A stretch of DNA of 54,026 nucleotides from an uncultured Lentisphaeraceae bacterium (GCA_949289005.1 CASEMQ010000019.1:1-54026); one strand, 5' to 3'. Counted from the first letter of the stretch, positions 10,199 to 18,863 are shown. Numbers and translations: made by a program. The notes: a model not told the origin generated them from the sequence alone.

Positions 10199-10206
10199 GG
10201 TATACT
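10199..10206 (+). promoter_or_regulatory. Candidate promoter -10 box for rlmB, close to the start codon
   Basis: GGTATACT lies seven bases before the rlmB ATG, with a possible -35 box TTGTCA at 10175. If used, transcription would begin at or next to the start codon, giving a leaderless or near-leaderless message. No ribosome site is visible before the ATG, which agrees. The remainder of 10011-10213 shows no gene. Confidence 0.5.
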
Positions 10207-10213
10207 GACTGGC

Positions 10214-10984
10214 ATGGATAAGCGTGGAAAGAAGAAGGAAAGTTGGATTTATGGGCGGCGCCCGGTGCTTGAGACGCTTCGTGCGGGGCGGCGCGAATGC
10301 TTCGACCTGATTGTCCCCTCGGGGCCGGCGACGGAGGAAGTGGAGGAAATGGTGGCATTGGCGCGGGCGCGGCGTGTGCCGGTGCGCGCGGCGCAACGTG
10401 GGGAATGCGACCGGCTGTTGGGGCAAATCAACCACCAGTGTTGCGCGGTGCGCGTGGGGGGCTATCCTTATGTGGGCGTGGAGGACATCTACGCGGCGGC
10501 GGAGGAAGACCCGGAGGCGATGGTGTTGCTGTTGGATCATCTGGAGGATCCGCAGAACTTGGGCTCGCTGTTGCGGACGGCGGAGGCGTGCGGGGTGTGC
10601 GGGGTGATTTTGCCGGAGGATCGGGGTGTGTTGGTGACGCCGGCGGTGGTGCGGGCCTCGGTGGGCGCCTCGGAGCATTTGCGCATCGCGCACGTGGTGA
10701 ACCTGACGCAGGCGATGGAGGGGCTCAAGGCGCGCAACGTGTGGCTGACGGGGCTGGATCTCACCGAGGCGGCGCGGCCTTACACGGAGATCGACTTCTG
10801 CGGGCGGTGCGGCATCGTGGTGGGCAACGAGGGCGCCGGGCTCGGGCATTTGGTCGGGAGGACGTGCGACTTCATCGGGATGATCCCGATGGCGGGGCAG
10901 GTGGCTTCGCTCAACGCCGCCGTGGCGGGGGCAATCGTCCTGGCCGAGGCGTGCCGCCAAAAGCGCGCCGCGCGGAAACGTTAA
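10214..10984 (+). CDS. rlmB: TrmH/SpoU-family 2'-O-ribose RNA methyltransferase (RlmB-like)
   Basis: It methylates a ribose 2'-hydroxyl in rRNA (G2251 of 23S rRNA for RlmB) or tRNA. The N-terminal substrate-binding part begins IYGRRPVLETLRAG, as in RlmB. The SPOUT knot motifs are all present: NLGSLLRTAEACGVCGVILP (motif 1), GIVVGNEGAGL (motif 2) and IPMAGQVASLNAAVAGAIVL (motif 3). The length of 256 residues is normal. It sits just before the phosphatidyltransferase gene, 13 bases apart, and probably leads a new operon. Confidence 0.9.
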   Translation: MDKRGKKKESWIYGRRPVLETLRAGRRECFDLIVPSGPATEEVEEMVALARARRVPVRAAQRGECDRLLGQINHQCCAVRVGGYPYVGVEDIYAAAEEDPEAMVLLLDHLEDPQNLGSLLRTAEACGVCGVILPEDRGVLVTPAVVRASVGASEHLRIAHVVNLTQAMEGLKARNVWLTGLDLTEAARPYTEIDFCGRCGIVVGNEGAGLGHLVGRTCDFIGMIPMAGQVASLNAAVAGAIVLAEACRQKRAARKR

Positions 10985-10997
10985 ACGAAGGTGCGAC

Positions 10998-11672
10998 ATG
11001 AGTTTGCGTCAAGTGCATTTGTTGGTGGTCAACGGCATCACGTTCATGCGCGTGCCGCTGATTGTGGCGTTTCTGGTGTTGGCGTTGGTCCATGGGTGGG
11101 AGGTGCAGCGTTTCGTGCTGAAGGACGAGGTCACGGTGCACCCGGGCAACGGCTTGGCGTGGATCGCGCTCGTCTGCCTGGCGCTCTCGGCGCTGACCGA
11201 CCTTTTCGACGGGGCATTGGCGCGCAAGTGGAAGGTGGTCACGAAGTTCGGGGCGATGTGCGACCCGTTGATGGACAAGGTGTTCTACCTGGTGGTCTTC
11301 CCAACCCTGCTGTGGTTGCTGCCCATCGGCAAGGCGCAGGAGCGTTGGCACGCGCTCTTCATGGTGGTGCTGACGGTGCTCTATTTGCTGCGCGACCAGT
11401 GGGTAACCTTCCTGCGGTCGGTCGGGACGCTCTATGGGGCGAATTGCGCGGCGACGATGTTGGGCAAGGTGCGCACGGCGATGACCTTCCCGCTCTGCGC
11501 CTTCATCTACTTCTACATCATGCTCTACGATTATCCCGCGGACACGCTGACGTGGTTCCGGTGCGCGATTTACGTGGGCGAGGCGTTTGCCATCTTCCTG
11601 AACTTTTGGTCGCTCTACGTCTACACGCGCAATTATCTGCCCTACATCAAGCGGAGCGTCTCCGAGAAATGA
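10998..11672 (+). CDS. CDP-alcohol phosphatidyltransferase family membrane enzyme
   Basis: An integral membrane enzyme that joins a CDP-activated lipid to an alcohol, for example to make phosphatidylglycerophosphate. The diagnostic motif is complete: Asp68, Asp71-Gly72, Ala-Arg at 75-76, Gly85, Asp89 and Asp93 in DLFDGALARKWK...GAMCDPLMDK. The 224 residues contain about six membrane segments. It resembles PgsA, but substrate choice cannot be read from sequence by eye. The stop overlaps the next start (ATGA). Confidence 0.87.
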   Translation: MSLRQVHLLVVNGITFMRVPLIVAFLVLALVHGWEVQRFVLKDEVTVHPGNGLAWIALVCLALSALTDLFDGALARKWKVVTKFGAMCDPLMDKVFYLVVFPTLLWLLPIGKAQERWHALFMVVLTVLYLLRDQWVTFLRSVGTLYGANCAATMLGKVRTAMTFPLCAFIYFYIMLYDYPADTLTWFRCAIYVGEAFAIFLNFWSLYVYTRNYLPYIKRSVSEK

Positions 11673-13117
11673 TTCGCGCGCTTGCCGACAGTGCCGTCCT
11701 GCTCGTCGCCTATGTGGCGGCGTTTCTGTTGCGGTTCGACTTTGGCGTGCCGACGTGGGGCTGGGGGCGCGTGCTGTGCGGGTTCGGCGCGGCCTTTGTC
11801 TTGGGCTGGGCGGGGCTGTTGCTCTTCCGGTGCCATCGGTTGCGGGCGCGGGCGATTTCGTTGCGCAATCTGCCCCGCTTCGCCTGCGCGGCGGCCTTCA
11901 CGGTGCTGTGCCAACTGTTGTTGCGCTATGTTTTCCTGCCGGAGGATGGCTTCATCTGCCTGCGCCCGCCGGCCAGCGTGGCCATCATGGCGGGCGTGCT
12001 GGAATTGGCGGGGCTTTTGGCGTTGCGTTATGTGCGGCGGCTCCAACTGCGCCCCATCGAGGTGGCGGATCTGCTCGGACGCGGCGAGAACGAGGTGGGC
12101 ACCCCCGCCGTACGCGAAGGTTTCCGCGGCAAATCCGTGATCATCACGGGCGCGGGCGGTTCCATTGGCAGTGAGTTGGCGCGCCAAGTCTTGGCCGCGC
12201 ACCCCAAACGCCTCATCCTGGTGGAGCTCAGCGAGGCCGCGCTTTACCGCATCCATACCGAGCTGGCCGACCGGGACGCGGCGGGGTGCCTGGTGCCTGT
12301 CGTGGCGGATTGCGGCGACCGTGCCCTCATGCGCGACCTGCTCGCGCGCGAGCGCCCGGACTTCCTGCTCCACGCCGCCGCCTACAAGCATGTCCCCATG
12401 ATGGAACGCAACCCTTGTGAGGCGCTCCGCAACAATGCCATCGCCACCCGCGTCTTGGCCGAGGAGGCGCGCGAGGCAGGCGTCGGCACCTTCGTACTCA
12501 TCTCCACCGACAAAGCCATCCGCCCCATCTCCGCGATGGGCATCTCCAAACGCCTGGCGGAGATTCTCGTGCGCGACTTGGCGAACGCGGGCGACACGCG
12601 CTTCTGCGCCGTGCGCTTCGGCAACGTGCTTGGCTCCTCCGGCTCCGTGGTGCCGCGCTTCCGCGAGCAAATCGCCCGGGGTGGGCCCGTCACCGTCACC
12701 GACCCCCGCATGGAGCGCTATTTCATGACCATCTCCGAGGCCAGCGGCCTGGTGCTCCAAGCCGCCACCTTCGCCAAAGGCGGCGAAATCTTCGTGCTCG
12801 ACATGGGCAAGCCCATGACCATCCAAACGTTGGCCGAGACCATGATTCGCCTCGCGGGGCTCACCCCGGGCCGCGACATCGCCATCGTCTACTCCGGAAT
12901 CCGCCCCGGCGAGAAACTCTCGGAGGAACTCGGCATCTCCGCCGCCCACGCCGAGCGCACCGCCCACGCACGCATCTTCGTGGGGCACATCCCGCAACTG
13001 CCGCCGGACGCGGTCAAGACACTTTTCGCGCGCATTCAGGCGCTCTCCCAACGCGGCCTCCGCCTGACGGTGGAGGATCTGCGCACACTACTCCCAGAGG
13101 AAGGAACCCAATCATGA
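11669..13117 (+). CDS. Polysaccharide biosynthesis sugar-nucleotide 4,6-dehydratase (CapD/PglF/WbpM-like)
   Basis: Four membrane helices occupy the first 130 residues. A short-chain dehydrogenase domain follows, beginning VIITGAGGSIGSELARQ. The STDKAIRP stretch and SAMGISKRLAE are the family's active-site region, in which Met replaces the usual Tyr and Lys remains. RPGEKLSEEL near the end is also typical. These enzymes act on UDP-GlcNAc at the inner membrane to start deoxy-amino-sugar synthesis. At 482 residues it is shorter than many PglF proteins (about 600) because the N-terminal domain is reduced. It overlaps genes on both sides by four bases. Confidence 0.87.
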   Translation: MIRALADSAVLLVAYVAAFLLRFDFGVPTWGWGRVLCGFGAAFVLGWAGLLLFRCHRLRARAISLRNLPRFACAAAFTVLCQLLLRYVFLPEDGFICLRPPASVAIMAGVLELAGLLALRYVRRLQLRPIEVADLLGRGENEVGTPAVREGFRGKSVIITGAGGSIGSELARQVLAAHPKRLILVELSEAALYRIHTELADRDAAGCLVPVVADCGDRALMRDLLARERPDFLLHAAAYKHVPMMERNPCEALRNNAIATRVLAEEAREAGVGTFVLISTDKAIRPISAMGISKRLAEILVRDLANAGDTRFCAVRFGNVLGSSGSVVPRFREQIARGGPVTVTDPRMERYFMTISEASGLVLQAATFAKGGEIFVLDMGKPMTIQTLAETMIRLAGLTPGRDIAIVYSGIRPGEKLSEELGISAAHAERTAHARIFVGHIPQLPPDAVKTLFARIQALSQRGLRLTVEDLRTLLPEEGTQS

Positions 13118-14193
13118 AATCTTACAAAATTGCCGTTGTCCCCGGTGACGGCACCGGCCCCGAGGTCATCGCCGAGGGCATGAAGGTGCTCAACGCCGCC
13201 GAGCGCAAGTTCGGCTTCCGGTTGGACGCGCACACCTACGACGTCGGCGCGGGGCGCTATCTGGCCACGGGCGAAATCCTGCCGGACTCCGTGCTCGAGG
13301 AGTTTCGCGGGCATGACGCGATGTTCCTGGGCGCCATCGGCGACCCGCGCGTCACTCCCGGCATCCTGGAAAAGGGCATCCTCCTGCGGATGCGTTTTGA
13401 GCTGGATCAGTACATCAACCTCCGCCCCATCCGCCTCTATCCCGGCGTGGAGACGCCCCTCAAGGGCAAAGGCCCCGCGGACATCGACTACTGCGTGGTG
13501 CGCGAGAACTCCGGCGGCCTCTACACCGGCATGGGCGGCATTTCCCGCCCGGACAGCACCGACGCCGTGGCCACCCAGGTGATGACCTATACCTACGAGC
13601 AGGTCGAGCGGTGTTGCCGCTTCGCCTTCGAGTATGCCCGGAAATATGGCAAAAAGGCGCGCGGCGTCGGCGAGAAAAACACCCTCGCGATGGTCGGGAA
13701 ATCCAACGTCCTCACCTACATGTACCAACTCTGGAACCGCGTCTTCGCCGAGGTCGGCGCCGATTATCCCGATGTCGAGCGGCAATATTTCCACGTGGAC
13801 GCCACCACGCTCTACATGGTCGCCTCCCCCGAGATGTTCGACGTCATCGTCACCGAGAATATGTTCGGCGACATCATCACCGACCTCGCGGCCATCACCC
13901 AGGGCGGCCTCGGCGTCAGCTCCGGCGGCAACATCAACCCCAACGGCGTCTCCATGTTCGAGCCCATCGGCGGCACCGCCCCCATGTGGACCGGCAAGCA
14001 CGCCATCAACCCCATCGCCGCCATCGGCGCCGGCGCCATGATGCTCGAGCACCTCGGCGAGGCCGATGCCTCCCGCGCCATCACCCGCGCCATCGCCTCC
14101 GTCACCCCCAAGATGAAGAGCCAGCTCGCCAACGAGATGGGCTTCACCACCGAGCAGATCGGCGACATGGTCGCCGCCGCCGTCGCAGAGTGA
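13114..14193 (+). CDS. leuB: Isocitrate/isopropylmalate dehydrogenase family, probable 3-isopropylmalate dehydrogenase
   Basis: A decarboxylating NAD-dependent dehydrogenase of 359 residues. Recognisable parts are VVPGDGTGPEV at the N-terminus, LLRMRFELDQYINLRP (substrate-binding arginines), VRENSGGLYTG, and the metal-binding ENMFGDIITDLAA. The last part is FEPIGGTAPMWTGKHAINP. The overall form fits LeuB of leucine synthesis, but the gene is alone here, without leuACD. A tartrate- or other malate-type dehydrogenase remains possible. ATGA overlap with the preceding sugar dehydratase suggests co-expression with glycan and lipid genes. Confidence 0.82.
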   Translation: MKSYKIAVVPGDGTGPEVIAEGMKVLNAAERKFGFRLDAHTYDVGAGRYLATGEILPDSVLEEFRGHDAMFLGAIGDPRVTPGILEKGILLRMRFELDQYINLRPIRLYPGVETPLKGKGPADIDYCVVRENSGGLYTGMGGISRPDSTDAVATQVMTYTYEQVERCCRFAFEYARKYGKKARGVGEKNTLAMVGKSNVLTYMYQLWNRVFAEVGADYPDVERQYFHVDATTLYMVASPEMFDVIVTENMFGDIITDLAAITQGGLGVSSGGNINPNGVSMFEPIGGTAPMWTGKHAINPIAAIGAGAMMLEHLGEADASRAITRAIASVTPKMKSQLANEMGFTTEQIGDMVAAAVAE

Positions 14194-14198
14194 CCGCC

Positions 14199-15047
14199 AT
14201 GGAAACGCTTGCCGCCGCCCTCACGCGCACCCGCGCCACCATCGAGGCATCCCTCGACGCCATGCTGACCCCACCCGGGGAGCCCTCGGCGCTTGACCAC
14301 GCCCTGCGCCACGCCGTCATGGGCGGCGGCAAACGCGTCCGCCCCAGCCTCACGCTCCTCTGCGCCGAGGCCTGCGGTGGGGAGACGGGCCCCGAATCAG
14401 ACGCCCTACGCGCCGCGGTCGCCATCGAGCTCCTCCACTGCTACACGCTCGTCCACGACGACCTCCCCGCTATGGACAACGACACCGAGCGGCGCGGCCA
14501 GCCCTCCGTCTGGGCCAAGTTCGGCGAGGATCTGGCCATCCTCGTCGGCGACCGCCTCCAAGCCATGGCCTTCGGCGAACTGTCCGAGTGCCGCCGCGCC
14601 GCCGCCCTCCTCGGCCCCCTTGTCGCCGCCGCCACGCTGGTCGTCGATGGGCAGGTCGCCGACCTCGCCACCGCCAAGCGCCCCCCCGAGACCTGGGACG
14701 CGGACACGCTCTACGGCATCTACGCCTTCAAGACCGCCGCGCTCATCCGCGCGGCCTGCCAACTCGGTGCCATTGCCGCGGACGCCCCCACCCCAATCCA
14801 ACAGGCGCTCGCCGACTACGGGCGCGAGGTCGGCCTCGCCTTCCAGCTTGTCGACGACCTCTTGGACGCCGACCAGGCCGTCGAGGGTGGCGAGGGGCTC
14901 AACGCCCTCCGCGTCCTCGGCGCGGAAGAGGTCCGCCGCCGCGCCGAGGCCCACACCGCGGCCGCCCTTGCCGCGCTCGACGCCCTCCCCGATGGCGCCC
15001 CGATCCTCCGCGCCTTCGCGCAGTCGCTCCTCACGCGCCTGACCTAG
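14199..15047 (+). CDS. ispA: Short-chain polyprenyl diphosphate synthase (farnesyl/geranylgeranyl type)
   Basis: It condenses isopentenyl diphosphate units into C15-C20 chains for undecaprenyl, quinone or carotenoid synthesis. Visible are GGGKRVRP, the first aspartate-rich motif DDLPAMDND and the second motif in FQLVDDLLDA. The length is 282 residues. An in-frame GTG at 14190 overlapping the leuB stop is an alternative start. A strong hairpin 24 bases after the stop ends the operon. Confidence 0.9.
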   Translation: METLAAALTRTRATIEASLDAMLTPPGEPSALDHALRHAVMGGGKRVRPSLTLLCAEACGGETGPESDALRAAVAIELLHCYTLVHDDLPAMDNDTERRGQPSVWAKFGEDLAILVGDRLQAMAFGELSECRRAAALLGPLVAAATLVVDGQVADLATAKRPPETWDADTLYGIYAFKTAALIRAACQLGAIAADAPTPIQQALADYGREVGLAFQLVDDLLDADQAVEGGEGLNALRVLGAEEVRRRAEAHTAAALAALDALPDGAPILRAFAQSLLTRLT

Positions 15048-15071
15048 CCCATGCCCGATATGTGCAAAAAA

Positions 15072-15097
15072 GCCCGCGAACCTCTCGGTTCGCGGGC
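15072..15097. terminator. Bidirectional Rho-independent terminator
   Basis: An 11-base perfect stem (GCCCGCGAACC with GGTTCGCGGGC) and a TCTC loop is flanked by A-rich sequence on the left and six T on the right. It therefore serves both the plus-strand ispA operon and the convergent minus-strand PTS gene. Confidence 0.92.
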
Positions 15098-15124
15098 CTT
15101 TTTTGTGGTGTGCGACGATCGCGC

Positions 15125-15844
15125 TCAGCGCAATTTGGCCAAGACGGCGCGTTCGTTGACAAAAGCCGCTTCCAAAAACGCCTCAGGCGTTTCCGCCGCG
15201 CGCGCCTCTTCCAGAAAGGGCGTCTCGCGAATCATCATGCACAGGCGCGCCAAAACGTGCAGGTGCCGCATATGCTCGCCGCAGCAAATCAGGCAGAAAA
15301 GATCTGTCGGCGCGTCGTCCCCCGCGCCGAACCAAATCGGCTTCCGCGCGCGCGCCACCAACATGAAGGGCTCCATGATGAGGTAAGGGTCGGGATGGTG
15401 CGGGTGCGGCAGGGCGATGCCGCCCGGAAGCGCGGTGGAGGCGAACGCCTCGCGTTCCTCCAACTGGCGCAACAAGTCCGCGGGATCGCACAGCAACTCC
15501 AGCGAATCCGCCCAGTCCACCAAATCGCGGATCACACTCGTGCGCGTCTTGGAGCGGAAATCCAAATCCACGTACGCGGGCCTGAGCAACGCGGGGAGAA
15601 GCGTATCCTCCGCCGGCGTGCGCACGTCCTGGCGCGTGGCGGCGGCATGCTCGGGTGCCAAATCGCGCTGACGCAACGCCAAAATCCGCCGCGAGCCCCA
15701 CGCCTCCAATTCGTCCGCGTCGAAGACGACCTCGTCGCCCTGCTTGCGGCATGGCACCTCGCCATATTTGACCGCGTCGCGCAACACCTGCTCGGGGATG
15801 CGCAACCGCACGCAGGCTTGCTTGAAGTTGAGTTGCCGATGCAT
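15125..15844 (-). CDS. PTS EIIA-type domain protein with an N-terminal helix-turn-helix
   Basis: The C-terminal two thirds (about 85-239) look like a PTS EIIA domain of the fructose/nitrogen type. The presumed phospho-accepting His147 lies in GGIALPHPHHPD, as in PtsN and FruA. The first 60 residues resemble an excisionase/MerR-like helix-turn-helix (FKQACVRLRIPEQVLRDAVK, then VPCRKQGDEVVFDADELEAW). No permease or EI/HPr gene is in the window, so a regulatory role sensing PTS phosphorylation is inferred. It lies five bases downstream of a lipoprotein gene and ends at the bidirectional terminator. Confidence 0.75.
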   Translation of the reverse strand: MHRQLNFKQACVRLRIPEQVLRDAVKYGEVPCRKQGDEVVFDADELEAWGSRRILALRQRDLAPEHAAATRQDVRTPAEDTLLPALLRPAYVDLDFRSKTRTSVIRDLVDWADSLELLCDPADLLRQLEEREAFASTALPGGIALPHPHHPDPYLIMEPFMLVARARKPIWFGAGDDAPTDLFCLICCGEHMRHLHVLARLCMMIRETPFLEEARAAETPEAFLEAAFVNERAVLAKLR

Positions 15845-15848
15845 GGCT

Positions 15849-16448
15849 TCAGGGCACCTCCGGCACGGGAATCACCAGGCTGTCCTCCGGCTTTTCCGCG
15901 CCTTCCACCAACACCGCCGTCACCCCCGGCCGTCCCGGCTTGTTTCGCAACAGCTCCACGAGCCCCACGTTCACCTTCGGTTCCGGCACGGCAATCCCCT
16001 GCTTCTCCTTGATTTCGCGCATCTTCGGGTCGCCGCCGATGGCGAGTTTCCAGTTGGTGCGCTCGACAATCGGGTTCGCGATGCCCTGCCAGACGTTCAG
16101 CCCGCGGATAAAGACGCGGTTGTAATACTCCGGGTCATAGACGAAGAGCACCGCGAAGTTCTTGAAGTCGATGGAGGGCGGCAAGACGGTGGTGTCCTGC
16201 GTGTAGGCCGACCAGAGTTTCAGGAAGGTGGCCTGGTCGTTGATGATGCCGATGCCCGCGTGCTGGAAACGCGCGGGCAACTCCTCGTCAAAGAAGCGCT
16301 TCGGGATGTCCAGCGACTGTGCGTTTTGCACGGGGCTTTGCAGGGTGAGGGCGTTCGCGTCCACATAATCCCCCATCGTCGCCGTGCAGCCGCACAGCGC
16401 CAACACCGCCGCCCCGCCAATCGCCGCAAGCCAACACCTCATGGCCAT
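15849..16448 (-). CDS. Lipoprotein of unknown function
   Basis: A type II signal peptide ends in the lipobox LALCGC near residue 21. The mature 178 residues contain no motif I can name; recurring features are FLKLWSAYTQD and FAVLFVYDPEYYNR. The C-terminal TAVLVEGAEKPEDSLVIPVPEVP looks like an extended tail. It is seven bases after the AICAR transformylase stop and five before the PTS-like gene, so these three are one operon on the minus strand. Confidence 0.7.
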   Translation of the reverse strand: MAMRCWLAAIGGAAVLALCGCTATMGDYVDANALTLQSPVQNAQSLDIPKRFFDEELPARFQHAGIGIINDQATFLKLWSAYTQDTTVLPPSIDFKNFAVLFVYDPEYYNRVFIRGLNVWQGIANPIVERTNWKLAIGGDPKMREIKEKQGIAVPEPKVNVGLVELLRNKPGRPGVTAVLVEGAEKPEDSLVIPVPEVP

Positions 16449-16454
16449 CGTGCC

Positions 16455-17708
16455 TCAGTGGCGGAAACTCCGCTGCCCGGTGAAGACCATCGCCACACCA
16501 TGCTCATTGCAGCAATCGATGATGTCCCAATCACGAATGGCGCCGCCCGGCTGCACCACCGCCGTCACGCCTTCCTTGATACCCACCTCGATACCGTCGC
16601 GGAATGGGAAGAACGCGTCCGACACCATGCACGCGCCCCGCAGACCCCCGTTGGTCTCCTTGGCGAAGGCGTCGCACGCCGCGCGCCGGGCGGCATCCGT
16701 CAACTCATTGTAAGGCGTGCCATAGGTCTCCCGCGCGAAACGATCCGCCAGCTTGCGGTAAGCCTTGTCGCGTGCGATTTCCGCCACACCCACACGATCC
16801 TGCTCGCCCGTGCCGATGCCCACCGTCACGCCATCCTTCACGTAGATTACCGAGTTCGAGGTGATACCGCTCTCGACCAGCCAGCCAAAGAGCATATCGT
16901 CCAATTCCTTCTCCGTCGGCTTGCGCGCGATGCTGTGCGTCACGCCCTGCTTGTCCACCACCTTCGGCACGATGAATGCATCCGTCGTCCGCGCCTCCGG
17001 CAGATAGCTCAGCTGTGCGATGATACCGCCGTCCATCAAACTCTTGAAATCCACGAAACGTTCGGCGGCATAGGTCTCCAACTTCGCCATCGCGCCGATT
17101 TTCATCACGCGCAGGTTCTTCTTGGCCGCGAAGAGCGCCAATGCGCTTTCCTCGAAATCCGGTGCCACCACCACCTCCGCGTAATTGCGCGTGATCAGCT
17201 CCGCCGTCTCGCGGTCGCACGTCCGGTTCAGCGCGATGCACCCGCCGAACGCCGCCAAGATGTCCGCCTTGTTCGCGCGGTCGTAAGCCTCCGCGATGGT
17301 CACCCCCTTCGCCACGCCGCACGGGTTGTTGTGTTTCACGATGACCGCGCACGGCGTCGCCGAGAGGAACCGCAGGATGTTCAGCGCGTTGTCCGCGTCC
17401 GTCAGATTGATTTTCCCTGGATGCTTGCCGAATTGCAGCAACTCCGCGTCCGTCACCAAGGCACGCCCCGGCTGGATGGTCTCCACCTCGCCGATGGCCA
17501 GGTTCCCGTTCGTCAGGCGGTACATCGCCGCCTCCTGCCCCGGGTTTTCCCCGTAGCGCAACCCCTTGCGCACCCCGTCAATCGTCCACGCGACCTTCTC
17601 GTAAACCAAGGTTTGCCGCTTTCCCTCCCCCACGAACGAAATCTCCAGCATCGGCGCGAAGTGGTCGTCCATCACCGTCCGATACGCTGCCTTGAGATCC
17701 ATCGCCAT
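16455..17708 (-). CDS. purH: Stand-alone AICAR transformylase (PurH C-terminal domain only)
   Basis: It formylates AICAR with 10-formyl-tetrahydrofolate, the next-to-last step of purine synthesis. The protein starts MAMDLKAAYRTVMDDHFAPM after a GGGAGGG ribosome site. It contains LRYGENPGQEAAMYR, the HNNPCGVA active-site stretch, VVAPDFEESAL and the usual C-terminus GVAMVFTGQRSFRH. The 417 residues cover only the transformylase half; the N-terminal IMP cyclohydrolase (MGS-like) domain of ordinary PurH is absent. The frame runs open far upstream but through the tRNA, so the longer form is not real. IMP cyclohydrolase must be encoded elsewhere. Confidence 0.88.
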   Translation of the reverse strand: MAMDLKAAYRTVMDDHFAPMLEISFVGEGKRQTLVYEKVAWTIDGVRKGLRYGENPGQEAAMYRLTNGNLAIGEVETIQPGRALVTDAELLQFGKHPGKINLTDADNALNILRFLSATPCAVIVKHNNPCGVAKGVTIAEAYDRANKADILAAFGGCIALNRTCDRETAELITRNYAEVVVAPDFEESALALFAAKKNLRVMKIGAMAKLETYAAERFVDFKSLMDGGIIAQLSYLPEARTTDAFIVPKVVDKQGVTHSIARKPTEKELDDMLFGWLVESGITSNSVIYVKDGVTVGIGTGEQDRVGVAEIARDKAYRKLADRFARETYGTPYNELTDAARRAACDAFAKETNGGLRGACMVSDAFFPFRDGIEVGIKEGVTAVVQPGGAIRDWDIIDCCNEHGVAMVFTGQRSFRH

Positions 17709-17736
17709 GATACGCCCTCCCGCAAAAAAAAAAGAA

Positions 17737-17813
17737 TGGTGCGAAAGGCGGGAATCGAACCCGCAACCTTTGGCTTCGGAGGCCAACGCTCTATCCAATT
17801 GAGCTACTATCGC
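17737..17813 (-). tRNA. tRNA-Arg (anticodon CCG), CCA encoded
   Basis: On the minus strand the sequence folds as a 77-base cloverleaf including the 3' CCA. The anticodon arm is TTGGC-CTCCGAA-GCCAA, the T arm is GCGGG-TTCGATT-CCCGC, and the D arm contains AGCTCAATTGGATAGAGC. The acceptor stem has one T-T mismatch (position 5 with 68). A run of ten T follows within a few bases downstream. PurH begins 29 bases after the tRNA end. Confidence 0.95.
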
Positions 17814-17828
17814 ACGAAGAATGGGCGA

Positions 17829-17834
17829 ATTGTA
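17829..17834 (-). promoter_or_regulatory. Candidate -10 box for tRNA-Arg
   Basis: On the minus strand this reads TACAAT preceded by GG (GGTACAAT), with its end 16 bases before the tRNA 5' end. The spacing and the GG-TA---T form match the other candidate promoters in the window. Confidence 0.5.
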
Positions 17835-17893
17835 CCAAATCCTCCCTTTCTGCACAATATCAAATCGGCGCGCAACCGGATTTCGCGCGAGAT

Positions 17894-17901
17894 GGTATAA
17901 T
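17894..17901 (+). promoter_or_regulatory. Candidate promoter -10 box for the EamA transporter gene
   Basis: GGTATAAT lies 26 bases before the start at 17928. It is divergent from the tRNA promoter about 60 bases away. Confidence 0.5.
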
Positions 17902-17927
17902 GCGCGGCCGTTCGCAAGGGAGCCACC

Positions 17928-18836
17928 ATGTTTTTGATTGGACTTTTTTCCGGGCTTTTCAGCGCCTTTTCGCAATCGGTCTCGTATGCGTTCAGCGCGC
18001 GTTATCTGCAGCGCCATCACAGCGCGGGGTGGCTGTTGCTCTATTCGCAGGCGCTGATGGGGGTGTGCACGCTTGTGGCATTGCCGTTTCTGTGGCCGGA
18101 GGCGTTGGGGTGGCGGCTGCTGGCGTGGCTGTTGCCGGCGTGGGTGCTCTGCTTTCTGGGCGGGCAGGGCGCGTTTTTCGCGGGACAGCGGCTCATCGAA
18201 TCCAGCAAACTGGTCTCCCTCTTGGGGCTGAAGATTCCCTTCCTGGCGGTGGTCGTGGCGCTCTTTCAAGGCGCGGACTATGGGGCGCTGATGTGGGGCG
18301 GCGTGGCGCTGACGGTGGTCGGGGCGGCACTCTTCAACTGGACGGGCGGGCGGCGGATGACGTTGCGCGCGCTTGGGGCGGCCGTCACGACGATTGTGCT
18401 CTATTGCCTGTGCGATTTGATGGAGACGCACCTGGTACGGGGCGCGCTTGGGGCCGGGCTGGGTTTCTGGGCGGTGTTCAATGCCTCGCTCTTCGCGCTG
18501 TGCCTGCTCTACACGGCGCTCGGGGCGGTGTGCTGGGGGGTGTTGTTGCGGACGGGGTTCCGTGGGCGGCTCCTGTGGGCGAGCGCGCCGTTTTGCGCGT
18601 GTTGGTTCAGCTCGCAGGTGGCGCTCTTCATGTGCTTCGGGGCGATGGGGCCGGTGTACGGCAACGTGCTGAGCGCGCTGCGCGGCCCCTTCTCGGTGGG
18701 CGTGGGCATAATGGCCTCGCGGACGGGCTGGGTGCGCGGCGAGGTACGCGTGCCCGTGGGAATGTGGGCAAGGCGTGCGGTGGCCGCGTGCCTCGTGGTG
18801 GCGGGCATCGCCTGTTGCTCGCTGGCGCATTGCTGA
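17928..18836 (+). CDS. EamA/DMT-superfamily inner-membrane transporter
   Basis: The 302-residue protein consists almost entirely of hydrophobic helices, about ten, in two similar halves separated near residue 150. It begins MFLIGLFSGLFSAFSQSVSYAF, which resembles the opening helix of drug/metabolite transporters. A run such as ALMGVCTLVALPFLWPEALG and the gap near GGRRMTLRALG also fit the two-fold architecture. The substrate is unknown. A good ribosome site (GGGAG) precedes the ATG. It ends just before the promoter of the S1-domain gene. Confidence 0.75.
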   Translation: MFLIGLFSGLFSAFSQSVSYAFSARYLQRHHSAGWLLLYSQALMGVCTLVALPFLWPEALGWRLLAWLLPAWVLCFLGGQGAFFAGQRLIESSKLVSLLGLKIPFLAVVVALFQGADYGALMWGGVALTVVGAALFNWTGGRRMTLRALGAAVTTIVLYCLCDLMETHLVRGALGAGLGFWAVFNASLFALCLLYTALGAVCWGVLLRTGFRGRLLWASAPFCACWFSSQVALFMCFGAMGPVYGNVLSALRGPFSVGVGIMASRTGWVRGEVRVPVGMWARRAVAACLVVAGIACCSLAHC

Positions 18837-18863
18837 CAGATGCACGGCACTGGCGCGATTTGT

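Noticed and set aside
7173..10358. 1,061-residue minus-strand frame opposite the haem-motif gene
   Set aside because: Glycine/alanine/valine-rich antisense frame in GC-rich DNA; the plus strand has a signal peptide, CxxCH motifs and PD40 repeats.
16455..18845. 796-residue extension of the AICAR transformylase frame
   Set aside because: The extension reads through the tRNA-Arg gene and opposite the EamA gene; the true start at 17708 has a ribosome site.
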